DNA from: CAIVAT01 sp049317265
GTDB taxonomy: Bacteria > Bacteroidota > Bacteroidia > Bacteroidales > FEN-979
Direction of reading: 5' to 3'
Assembly (NCBI GenBank): GCA_049317265.1
Contig: JBMOIP010000002.1
Span: 186,001 to 250,000, forward strand
DNA length: 64,000 nucleotides
Shown: positions 44,062 to 51,393 of the stretch, piece by piece
Numbering within the stretch: position 1 is the stretch's first letter
Layout: each line of letters opens with the position of its first letter
Notes under the pieces: model-generated
The model's input: the letters and a program-made list of their open reading frames with translations, nothing else
Database searches by the model: none
What the model was told of the DNA's origin: nothing
Position numbers and translations under genes: made by a program

Positions 44062-44784
44062 TTACACCCGGTAGAGGCATAAAAAATCCTGCTGGAACTC
44101 TTTCCAGATTTCACCGGGTAACGCTGACAGGGTATGGTCACATAGTTCACCACCATCCTGCAAAATCACCATCGATGCTTCGGGAGAGTGGTTTTGCATG
44201 GTACTGGCAAGGAAATCTTTAAACCGCACCAACTCACTGGCAGACCAAATGGTAGCCTCTTCTGCAAGGTAACAAGACTTCACTTCAGAAATCCAGTTGG
44301 TGGGTTTTATTTTATATACCCACCCATTGCCGTAAGGATCTTCGTTCAGGAGTGCCGGATTGTGCGTCAGCATCTCATTTGCTGTCACAATGGTCCCTGA
44401 AACAGGCGACAACACCTGGAGGGTCTTGCCCTGCTGGTCAATCTCTGTGAGTAAATCTCCTTTGCAAATAACCTCACCCGGGCTCCTTAGACTTGTTAAT
44501 GTTACCTCCCCGGTGATGTGCAGGAGAAGGTCGTCGAGTCCGACTCTGGCGGTGCCCGATTTTTCCATGAAAATCCAGGTATGATTCCTGCTGAAAAAGA
44601 GTCCCTGGGGTATCCTTATAATTTTCGAGGTAAGATTTCCCAATGACTGTTGAACCTGGCGGGTAATTTTCACCTGCCTGTTAAGAATCATGGTAAACGG
44701 GATCAGAATTGCCAGGAATGCAATAATGATAAGATATTCAATGCCTTTTGTGGCAAAAATATCAGAATAACTAAATCCGTCCAT
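44062..44784 (-). CDS. Membrane-anchored GcvH-like (lipoyl-fold) protein of the redox operon
   Basis: A 240-residue protein: one membrane helix (about 15-35) with a basic segment after it, then a GcvH-like domain (about 60-165) that should face the cytoplasm. The fold is recognisable from GLFFSRNHTWIFMEKSG, VGLDDLLLHITGEV and LSPVSGTIV, close to glycine cleavage H protein. At the position of the lipoyl lysine there is Gly119, with Lys120 one residue later, so lipoylation is uncertain. A C-terminal extension (about 170-240) with LQDGG and P-x-E-I/V-W-x-x-F-Q is shared with the fusion protein at 46968-48656, which makes the two a paralogous pair. It is last in the four-gene operon, 24 bases after the NrfD-like gene. 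No glycine cleavage genes are nearby. Confidence 0.82.
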   Translation of the reverse strand: MDGFSYSDIFATKGIEYLIIIAFLAILIPFTMILNRQVKITRQVQQSLGNLTSKIIRIPQGLFFSRNHTWIFMEKSGTARVGLDDLLLHITGEVTLTSLRSPGEVICKGDLLTEIDQQGKTLQVLSPVSGTIVTANEMLTHNPALLNEDPYGNGWVYKIKPTNWISEVKSCYLAEEATIWSASELVRFKDFLASTMQNHSPEASMVILQDGGELCDHTLSALPGEIWKEFQQDFLCLYRV

Positions 44785-44808
44785 AATGTTGATTTTTAAG
44801 ATTTTACT

Positions 44809-46038
44809 TTACTTAACTTTATCATTGACCCAGTCAGGCGCTTTGCGTAAAACCGGCATTCTGTTTATAACCCACCTGAAAACCCAGATTTCGGTGAAAA
44901 TAACTGCCAGCGTAACCGCAAATTCCATCCATGAAGGAATATAGTGTACTGCACTATCCCACCGGAATCCGATAACGGTGACATTCAGCCGGTTAAGGAT
45001 AACCCCCACCATGGTGATGATCGAAGCAGCTTTCAGCATGGTGATGTTTTGCGAACGGTACCCGGCAAAGAAAAGGATCATTGGCAGGAGAACAAATCCG
45101 ATCATTTCAACGAGGTACCATCCACCCATGGGTGTCCAGAGCAAATGCCACTGCTCTCCATGAATAAAAACAAGGAGTTGCAGGAAAAAATAGGCAAACA
45201 TTGTTCCTGCGCAAATGCCTGATAACCCGGTGATGATCCCGTTCTGTGACTGATGGTCCTTTCCGCTGATCTGGGATGAAAACACCTTATGGGTAATCGA
45301 TCCCTCGAAAATGACCATGGATAAACCTGCGAAAATGCTTGACACAAAGAACATAATCGGAATGAACTCCGAATACCACAACGGGTGGATCTTATCTTTT
45401 GCCATCAGGTAAAGGGCCCCCAGTCCCGACTGGTGAAGGGTTGACAATGTGATGCCGAAGATCACGGCGGCGATGGTCATCCCGGAAAGAATATTGCGGG
45501 CTCGACGGGCGCCAAGCCACTCTGCTACAGCTGGAGAAAATTCAATGAGTTGGGCAATCATATAGAGCAGAAAATGCCAGGCAACCAGGAACAGAACCGA
45601 GCTTGTTCCAAACCCGTTTCCGATGATGGGGTTGATTACATGCCATGGACGTCCAAGGTCGAGGAGCAAGGCGCCTGCATAGAATACATAGGCAAGAAAT
45701 CCGTTTAACACCGTAACACGCACAATGGAGTGGTATTTATGCATCTTCAGAATATAGACCATGAAGGTGACCACATATGCGCCCCCGGCAAAGGCAACTC
45801 CTGTAACTACGTCAAAACCAATCCATAATCCCCAGGGGATTTCCTGTGAAAGGTTTGTTATTGCCCCAATTCCTTTCCAGAACCGGATCACGATGAGGAT
45901 AAGTCCCAAAATCATAATGGGTATCGAGATGATGTTGAACGGAGTCAGGAATTTCCCTTTCGGTTTGAATTCACTGATCAGGAAATTCCAGATGGATTTT
46001 CCGTCGCGATCTGTCGAAATCTGATAACTGTTATTCAT
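44809..46038 (-). CDS. HybB/NrfD-like integral membrane subunit
   Basis: A 409-residue membrane protein with about nine or ten helices, of the NrfD/PsrC/HybB group, which passes electrons between an iron-sulfur partner and membrane quinones and may move protons. Motifs: EIPWGLWIGFDVVTGVAFAGGAY (about 63-85), LLLDLGRPWHVINPI, TLHQSGLGALYLMAKDKIHPLWY and WTPMGGWYLVEMIGF, all typical of HybB. The start overlaps the HybA-like gene by 8 bases, as is usual for such pairs. No hydrogenase, molybdopterin or other catalytic subunit is encoded nearby, so the electron donor or acceptor is unknown. Confidence 0.93.
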   Translation of the reverse strand: MNNSYQISTDRDGKSIWNFLISEFKPKGKFLTPFNIISIPIMILGLILIVIRFWKGIGAITNLSQEIPWGLWIGFDVVTGVAFAGGAYVVTFMVYILKMHKYHSIVRVTVLNGFLAYVFYAGALLLDLGRPWHVINPIIGNGFGTSSVLFLVAWHFLLYMIAQLIEFSPAVAEWLGARRARNILSGMTIAAVIFGITLSTLHQSGLGALYLMAKDKIHPLWYSEFIPIMFFVSSIFAGLSMVIFEGSITHKVFSSQISGKDHQSQNGIITGLSGICAGTMFAYFFLQLLVFIHGEQWHLLWTPMGGWYLVEMIGFVLLPMILFFAGYRSQNITMLKAASIITMVGVILNRLNVTVIGFRWDSAVHYIPSWMEFAVTLAVIFTEIWVFRWVINRMPVLRKAPDWVNDKVK

Positions 46039-46897
46039 CGTCGTTCTCCTCCCCGGGATGATTCCCCTTTGTAGCCTGGTAGATTCCGGTCAGAAGTGCC
46101 GGCACAAGGACAAATACGGATGGTACGCTGTAAAGAAATCCTTTGGTCAATGCAGGATAAGAAGATTTTTGGAGGGTGGTATTGAATCCAAGTTCTTCGA
46201 AAGGAACCGGTGCAATGTAGAGCCAGCCTGTACCGCCGGCATCATGTTCGCCGTAAATGTGATCAACATAGAGGCCGGGTTTTTCGAAAATCCTCCTCCT
46301 GGCTTCCCTGATCAGATCCCTGCGTTTTCCATACATCAAGGCCTCGTTAGGACAGTTAAATGCACAGGCTGGCATTTCGCCGGTTTTCAACCTCTCAAAA
46401 CACATGTCACACTTTTGGATTTTCGGATTGGCGCTGTGATATTCAAATTTGGGCATATCAAACGGACATGATACCATGCAATAACGGCATCCCATGCATT
46501 TATCGCCATCCCAGGTAACCGGGCCCATTGTTGTTTTGTGCATGGCTTGCGTAAGGCATGCAGCCACACATGCCGGCTCGTTACAATGCATGCACTGGCG
46601 CTTGATGAAAACTTCTCCCTTTGAAGTTTTATAAGTATTTACAACAGTGTTGCATGTTTCATCCGTTTTCCGGATGGCAGGAATTTTATCTGAGGGCAAT
46701 GGCTCCCGCAGGTGATGGGCCTCTTCACAATCATATTCACAGCCCCGGCAACCCTTGCAGCGGGTAGAATCATGCAATACTCCGTAGAATTCAACCTCCC
46801 CTTTATATTCAGAGGAGGCTGCTGCATTATTTCCAATGGCAAGTGTCAAACCGGATGCTCCCAGCAGTTTGAAAAAATTTCGTCGGTTTAATCCCAT
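46031..46897 (-). CDS. HybA-like ferredoxin-type subunit with Tat signal, four [4Fe-4S] sites
   Basis: A 288-residue electron-transfer protein. The Tat signal NRRNFFKLLGASGLTLAIG (about 4-22) directs it to the periplasmic side. Cysteine groups CKGCRGCEYDC, CMHCNEPACVAAC, CMGCRYCMVSC and CDMCFERLKTGEMPAC...C give ligands for four [4Fe-4S] clusters, as in HybA and DmsB-type subunits. A hydrophobic C-terminal segment (about 250-272, FLYSVPSVFVLVPALLTGI) anchors it. Overlapping translation with the HybB-like gene marks a complex of the two. It follows the binding-protein/GcvH fusion gene by 70 bases. The physiological donor is not encoded here. Confidence 0.93.
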   Translation of the reverse strand: MGLNRRNFFKLLGASGLTLAIGNNAAASSEYKGEVEFYGVLHDSTRCKGCRGCEYDCEEAHHLREPLPSDKIPAIRKTDETCNTVVNTYKTSKGEVFIKRQCMHCNEPACVAACLTQAMHKTTMGPVTWDGDKCMGCRYCMVSCPFDMPKFEYHSANPKIQKCDMCFERLKTGEMPACAFNCPNEALMYGKRRDLIREARRRIFEKPGLYVDHIYGEHDAGGTGWLYIAPVPFEELGFNTTLQKSSYPALTKGFLYSVPSVFVLVPALLTGIYQATKGNHPGEENDDE

Positions 46898-46967
46898 GAT
46901 CTTCTGATTTAACGTAACTGGAGTTGTTCTGTTAATCTCTACCCGGCTAATTAAAGTGTAGGGTTTG

Positions 46968-48656
46968 TTACTTGTTGCAATCTATGAATTGGGTTTGAAA
47001 ATCCTCCCAAACTTCAGGGGACATACCTGCGAGAATGTTATCTTGCAATGCTCCGCCATCCTGCAACGCAATTGTTGCCAATTCTGGGGTATTGACCATT
47101 GCAGTGGTTGCAATGAAATCTTTTAACCTCGAGAACTCGCCTTTCAGCCAGGTTGTATATTTTTCGGCCATTTCCAGGAATTGGATTTCCCTTGGCCAAT
47201 TGGCTGGTTCTAGGGTATAGACCCATCCTTCGGCACCAGGCATCGTATGGAGAGATGAAGCGTTTTCCGCCAGAGTCCTGTTTTGGGCAGTGATCACACC
47301 GGAAACCGGTGCATAGATATTGAGTTGCTTTCCTTTACTGACCATGGTGAGCAACCTTTCCCCTTTTTTAATTTTCTCACCTGTACTTCTCATTTCAATA
47401 TGGGTAAGCGGTCCGGTAACATGTTGAAGGAAATCATCAATCCCGATTTTAACCGAGCCGTCTTTTTCCATAAATGCCCAGGTATGGGTGGTGTCGAAAA
47501 AAAGGCCTTTGGGAATATTCATCGAGTTTTCATCAAAGGCGACAGGGCCGGAACTTTTTTTTGCATGACCGGGCATTTTATCTTTCCTGAAATACCTTGA
47601 CATTACCTCCAGGCTAAAACCTAAAAGCCCAAAGGCAATTAAAACAAGGAGGATAATTTTAACAATTGCATACGAATCATGACCGGGATTCACAACAGCA
47701 ATCGTATTGTTATTGATCCGCTCAAGCTGCGTTTGTCTTTCACTGGTAACCAGGTCGCTATAGCCATTGGAGGTAAGCAGTTTTTGTCCATCGGTCATTA
47801 CCCAGTTAAGGAATGCGACTTCTGATTCATTTTGAGGCTTTCCCGCAGAAACAGAAAATATTTTTCCACACAATGATTTTGGGTATTTCCCAATCCAGAC
47901 ACCCCTGGCGAAATCTTCAGGATTACCATAAATATCCTCCATAAAGTCAATTCTTCCGTTCCCGTTTTTATCAATGGGCACCAGGCTAATATTCTCTGTG
48001 AAATTTCTATTACCGGGTTCAATGATGTCGGTAAGCTTGCAAAAGGCAAGTGCACCGGGATCTTTCTGTAATGCCGTGATCAACTCATTGGCTGGTAAAG
48101 ATGTTACTCCGGTTATCCTGAGTTTGTCATTTTGCAGAAAACCGGTAACCCTGGATGTCACAGAGGGATCGTTCAGCATATAAAGGTGAAGGGGTACAGT
48201 CGATCCGTTGGTCTGGAGAGCGCTCCAGTTATGCTGATCAGGATTACTGAATATTTTCTTTAACCCTTCAGAGGTAATACCAACTTTGCAAATTTCCTGG
48301 TAAAGGGGATTTTTTATATTCATGATGGGCACTATTACATCCCGGCCAACCACCATGCTCCATGATGTTTGATTGTCAACGGGCTTATAGTTCGTAGTAA
48401 AGGCAATTCCAGAAACTGCCTGTAATTTCCCATATAATTCGATTTCAGAGGATTGAACTACGCTGATGGTAATGCCTGGATTGGCTTTTATGAATTCTGA
48501 AGTCCAGTTGTTTGTCAGGTTGTACAAATCCGGCGATGTGAAAACAGTAAAGGATTGATTCACTTTCGGGCTTTCCCCGGTTGCTGGTTCCGAAATTCCG
48601 GCGATACTGCAACTCAGCAGTAACATGGCGATAAATACTAAGGTCTTGGTTTTCAT
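46968..48656 (-). CDS. Fusion: periplasmic PstS-like binding domain, membrane helix, GcvH-like domain
   Basis: A 562-residue protein of unusual build. A signal peptide (about 1-20, with a possible lipobox LLSC16) leads into a periplasmic binding-protein domain (about 35-310) of the PstS/ModA type: AFTTNYKPVD, GRDVIVPIMNIKNPLYQ, GLKKIFSNPDQHNW and ALAFCKLTDII. Within it, Asp229 to Glu240 (DKNGNGRIDFME) is an EF-hand-like calcium loop. A membrane helix (about 330-350) is followed by a cytoplasmic GcvH-like domain (about 383-485), with Gly442 where the lipoyl Lys is expected, flanked by Lys441 and Lys443, and by the same C-terminal extension as the 44062-44784 protein. First gene of the operon, with a sigma-54-like promoter about 40 bases upstream. 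Ligand and function are unknown. Confidence 0.85.
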   Translation of the reverse strand: MKTKTLVFIAMLLLSCSIAGISEPATGESPKVNQSFTVFTSPDLYNLTNNWTSEFIKANPGITISVVQSSEIELYGKLQAVSGIAFTTNYKPVDNQTSWSMVVGRDVIVPIMNIKNPLYQEICKVGITSEGLKKIFSNPDQHNWSALQTNGSTVPLHLYMLNDPSVTSRVTGFLQNDKLRITGVTSLPANELITALQKDPGALAFCKLTDIIEPGNRNFTENISLVPIDKNGNGRIDFMEDIYGNPEDFARGVWIGKYPKSLCGKIFSVSAGKPQNESEVAFLNWVMTDGQKLLTSNGYSDLVTSERQTQLERINNNTIAVVNPGHDSYAIVKIILLVLIAFGLLGFSLEVMSRYFRKDKMPGHAKKSSGPVAFDENSMNIPKGLFFDTTHTWAFMEKDGSVKIGIDDFLQHVTGPLTHIEMRSTGEKIKKGERLLTMVSKGKQLNIYAPVSGVITAQNRTLAENASSLHTMPGAEGWVYTLEPANWPREIQFLEMAEKYTTWLKGEFSRLKDFIATTAMVNTPELATIALQDGGALQDNILAGMSPEVWEDFQTQFIDCNK

Positions 48657-48693
48657 GGTATTGAATGTTTTGGGATAATGATGTTACCATACA

Positions 48694-48709
48694 TTCAATA
48701 ATAGTGCCA
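48694..48709 (-). promoter_or_regulatory. Sigma-54-like promoter of the redox operon
   Basis: Read on the minus strand: TGGCAC-TATTA-TTGAA. The -24 element is perfect, and the GG to -12 spacing is the required 10 bases; the -12 element is TTGAA rather than TTGCA. The start site would be about 48682, 26 bases before the ATG at 48656. A sigma-54 activator is encoded in the same locus. Confidence 0.55.
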
Positions 48710-48759
48710 GAAGAGGATATTGAATCTAACTTACACGATATGAGTATATTAGAAAATAA

Positions 48760-48778
48760 GTGTATAGAATTATTACAT
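48760..48778. promoter_or_regulatory. Candidate activator site 1 (19-bp dyad, weakest)
   Basis: GTGTATAGAATTATTACAT, a TGTA-N9-TACA dyad of the same length and spacing as sites 2 and 3. Centred about 87 bases upstream of the predicted start. Confidence 0.45.
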
Positions 48779-48784
48779 AAAGAA

Positions 48785-48803
48785 GTGTTTAATAATTCAA
48801 CAC
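48785..48803. promoter_or_regulatory. Candidate activator site 2 (19-bp dyad)
   Basis: GTGTTTAATAATTCAACAC, a GTGTT-N9-AACAC dyad. It shares GTGTTTAA and the terminal ACAC with site 3. Centred about 112 bases upstream of the predicted start, a usual position for an NtrC-type enhancer site. Confidence 0.55.
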
Positions 48804-48853
48804 AATATTCTCCTTTTACACCTAATGAACAGTATATTAAATAATTATGTCAT

Positions 48854-48872
48854 GTGTTTAAATATTATACAC
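48854..48872. promoter_or_regulatory. Candidate activator site 3 (19-bp dyad, strongest)
   Basis: GTGTTTAAATATTATACAC; symmetry extends outward through CAT/ATG on both sides, giving CATGTGT (48851-48857) and ACACATG (48869-48875). Centred about 181 bases upstream of the predicted start. It lies between the end of the choice-of-anchor-L gene and the redox operon. Confidence 0.55.
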
Positions 48873-48950
48873 ATGTTGAATTATTCAGCAATACATTTTA
48901 CTAAGTTGAAATTCAAATGGTTAGAGCTTTGCAGCATTCGGATAATGAAA

Positions 48951-51347
48951 CTATTGAATGATCAATTTCATGGTACCAGAAGTTGTTTTGCATTGAACAT
49001 GAAGGATATAGACTCCCCGTTGAAGCTCAGAAACATCAAATTCCTGAAGCAGTGTGGAATTGCCTTGTCTGAAAAGCTCTTTTTCCAGTATCCTCTGCCC
49101 AACCATGTTCCTCAGTTCAATATGGGCATAGGAACTTGTGTTGTTTATGAGGAGCCGGAAGGATTGATGAGCAGGGTTGGGATAGAGAGAAAAGTCGGAG
49201 TTCCCGGTTCGTTCTCCGATACCAACACAATCGTCGAAGGTGAATGTGAGTTTTATGGTTGCAGAGTTGATACAGCCATTCTGGTTTGTTACAACAACGG
49301 TATAGGTTTGAACATCATACCCGATACCGGTTGTTGACGTTGAAATATAACGGCCGGTTGAGCCTGTTGACCAGCGGTAGGTTGATCCCGGATTCCCGGC
49401 GTCGAGTCTTACGCTGTCATAAATGCATACACTGGAATCAACAGGACCAAGGTGGATCACAGGCAGGGGATAAACCACGACGGATGTATTTCCTGAGCGC
49501 TGATTAAACCCGTCGTTGACCGTAATATGGTATGTGGTTGTACTGGCAGGGATTACAAATGGGTTTGCCAGGGTGGAGCTGAAACCTGCAGGATCTGAAC
49601 TCCATTGGTAAGTGTAAAGTCCAGATCCTCCGCCTGATAGGGCATAGAGCCGCGCTGTATCCCCAAAGCAAACAGCATCGGGCTGTACAATTGGATTTAC
49701 GGAGAGCACACCACCTTCAACCGCTACAATTACCTGGGAAGGAGGGCTCTGACATCCGCTGGCAATATCGGTGACGGTGAGAATATAAATGAGTGTATGA
49801 TCCATGTTCCCGGTGGAGGGCTCTGCCAGGGATGAGGTAAATCCCGGCGGGTTGGAAACCCAGGAATAACTGTAGGTTCCATATCCTCCGCCGGCAGTGC
49901 CATGCAAGATGGTGCTGGTTCCATTCGGGATGGTAACATTAACTCCTGCATTGGCAACGGGTACGGGGTGAACAAGCACTTTGGCCGTATCTGAAACGGA
50001 ATGGGTGCAGACATCCGTGACTTTCACTGTGTAGCTGTTGTTGCCAACAGGTGGAACTAGAGAAATGATGCTGTCATTTCCCGGAATATTCCAGGTATAA
50101 GAAAATGGCATGATCCCGCCAGTGGTATTGGCCTTCAACTCAATTGCACCGCCAAAACAAAGGGTTGTGTCTGGGTTGGGAAGAATGGTCATGGGTGTAT
50201 AATCTTCTATTAACACCGTATCCCTTTTAATTAAGCCATCGCAGGAGATCTGGTTCAGGGTAAGGATCACACTCTTTTCACCTTCAGGAATGAGGTCGGG
50301 GATCGGGTGGATAACGACATTCACACTGTCCTCCCCGGGTGGGAAGGTGACAAAATCATCGATATGCGCATAGTCCATACCGTTTACCGCAGTGCCGCCG
50401 ATCGTGTAGTGTATTGAATAGGGGTAATTTAGCGTAGCCATCAGCCTGAAATTGATGGCCACATCATTGCATCCTTCAACCGCCTTGTTGCCCAGCAGCG
50501 GGATGGTACTGTTATTCACCATGTTCACACCGGGACTGCTGAAACTGTTTTGTTCAAGAAAAACACCGGAGTCAAATTTCTTGTCCACCGCATCGCCGAT
50601 GGCCAGTTTAATATGATAAGTAACACAGGGCTGAACAACATACCAGGCGGTATAAACATAGGTGAGACCGTCGTATTCGTAATAGAGGCCGCCGGTGGGA
50701 TTTGTCCATCTCGACAAGGTATTCGCACAAATATTATTAATGGTGACATAGGAGCTCAGTGAACCGGGCATCCGGGCAATGTTTTCACTGTTGTTTGAAA
50801 ATGTACCGGTGATGCCCGGGCCACTCAGAAAGAACCCAAAAGCATCGTTGAACTGGTTGCAATATTCGAAAAATTCTTCAGAACCAAATACATAGCTGAA
50901 TCTAACCGTATCAAACTGGGGGATGAAATCAAATTCGATCACTGCTTTATCAAGGGTGTTTGAGCCGGATAACGTGTTTAGGTCGGGATCTCCCGGGCCG
51001 CCGACCTGAAAGCCTGCACCAGCAGAAGTGTTTGGACCGATGGCAATGTTTGCTTTGCCGGAGGTCATCAGGATGCCGCCCCCGATTCCAAGCTGGGTTT
51101 TAGCAGGACCGGTTGCATTGAAAGTGCCCACCTGGTCGGAACTGATCATAGACGACGAACTGTTGAAGGTGACATTGCTCACCGTAATTCCTGCTCCAAC
51201 AAGATAGTTCTGGACCAGTTGCTGTGGTGTCAGGTTCATGGCTGTTCCCTGCACGACCGTAAGTTGGGCGAAGGCAGCATGGGGTATCGCAATCCGGTAA
51301 AGAATAACAATGATCGTAAATAATAGTTTTGTCCCAGGAGATTTCAT
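48951..51347 (-). CDS. T9SS-secreted choice-of-anchor L protein with Calx-beta and PKD-like modules
   Basis: A 798-residue secreted protein. Starting at the ATG at 51347, it has a signal peptide (about 1-28, ending AAFAQ); an ATG at 51386 would add 13 residues before it and is less likely. The first domain (about 30-290) is a choice-of-anchor L domain (FSYVFGSEEFFEYCNQFNDAFGFFLSG is diagnostic). It is followed by a Calx-beta-like domain (about 300-390), SprB-repeat/PKD-like modules (AGVNVTIPNGTSTILHGTA; YTYQWSSDPAGF), and a T9SS type A sorting domain at the C-terminus (YPNPAHQSFRLLI to MKLIIQ). The role is probably adhesion or motility-associated surface structure. The ligand is unknown. Confidence 0.9.
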   Translation of the reverse strand: MKSPGTKLLFTIIVILYRIAIPHAAFAQLTVVQGTAMNLTPQQLVQNYLVGAGITVSNVTFNSSSSMISSDQVGTFNATGPAKTQLGIGGGILMTSGKANIAIGPNTSAGAGFQVGGPGDPDLNTLSGSNTLDKAVIEFDFIPQFDTVRFSYVFGSEEFFEYCNQFNDAFGFFLSGPGITGTFSNNSENIARMPGSLSSYVTINNICANTLSRWTNPTGGLYYEYDGLTYVYTAWYVVQPCVTYHIKLAIGDAVDKKFDSGVFLEQNSFSSPGVNMVNNSTIPLLGNKAVEGCNDVAINFRLMATLNYPYSIHYTIGGTAVNGMDYAHIDDFVTFPPGEDSVNVVIHPIPDLIPEGEKSVILTLNQISCDGLIKRDTVLIEDYTPMTILPNPDTTLCFGGAIELKANTTGGIMPFSYTWNIPGNDSIISLVPPVGNNSYTVKVTDVCTHSVSDTAKVLVHPVPVANAGVNVTIPNGTSTILHGTAGGGYGTYSYSWVSNPPGFTSSLAEPSTGNMDHTLIYILTVTDIASGCQSPPSQVIVAVEGGVLSVNPIVQPDAVCFGDTARLYALSGGGSGLYTYQWSSDPAGFSSTLANPFVIPASTTTYHITVNDGFNQRSGNTSVVVYPLPVIHLGPVDSSVCIYDSVRLDAGNPGSTYRWSTGSTGRYISTSTTGIGYDVQTYTVVVTNQNGCINSATIKLTFTFDDCVGIGERTGNSDFSLYPNPAHQSFRLLINNTSSYAHIELRNMVGQRILEKELFRQGNSTLLQEFDVSELQRGVYILHVQCKTTSGTMKLIIQ

Positions 51348-51393
51348 GAACACTTTATGATGATAATCAGAGACAAAGATAAACAAGATTCCT

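Noticed and set aside
48825..49337. 170-codon plus-strand open frame at the end of the choice-of-anchor-L gene
   Set aside because: Most of it is antisense to the T9SS sorting domain, and the rest lies in AT-rich regulatory DNA.
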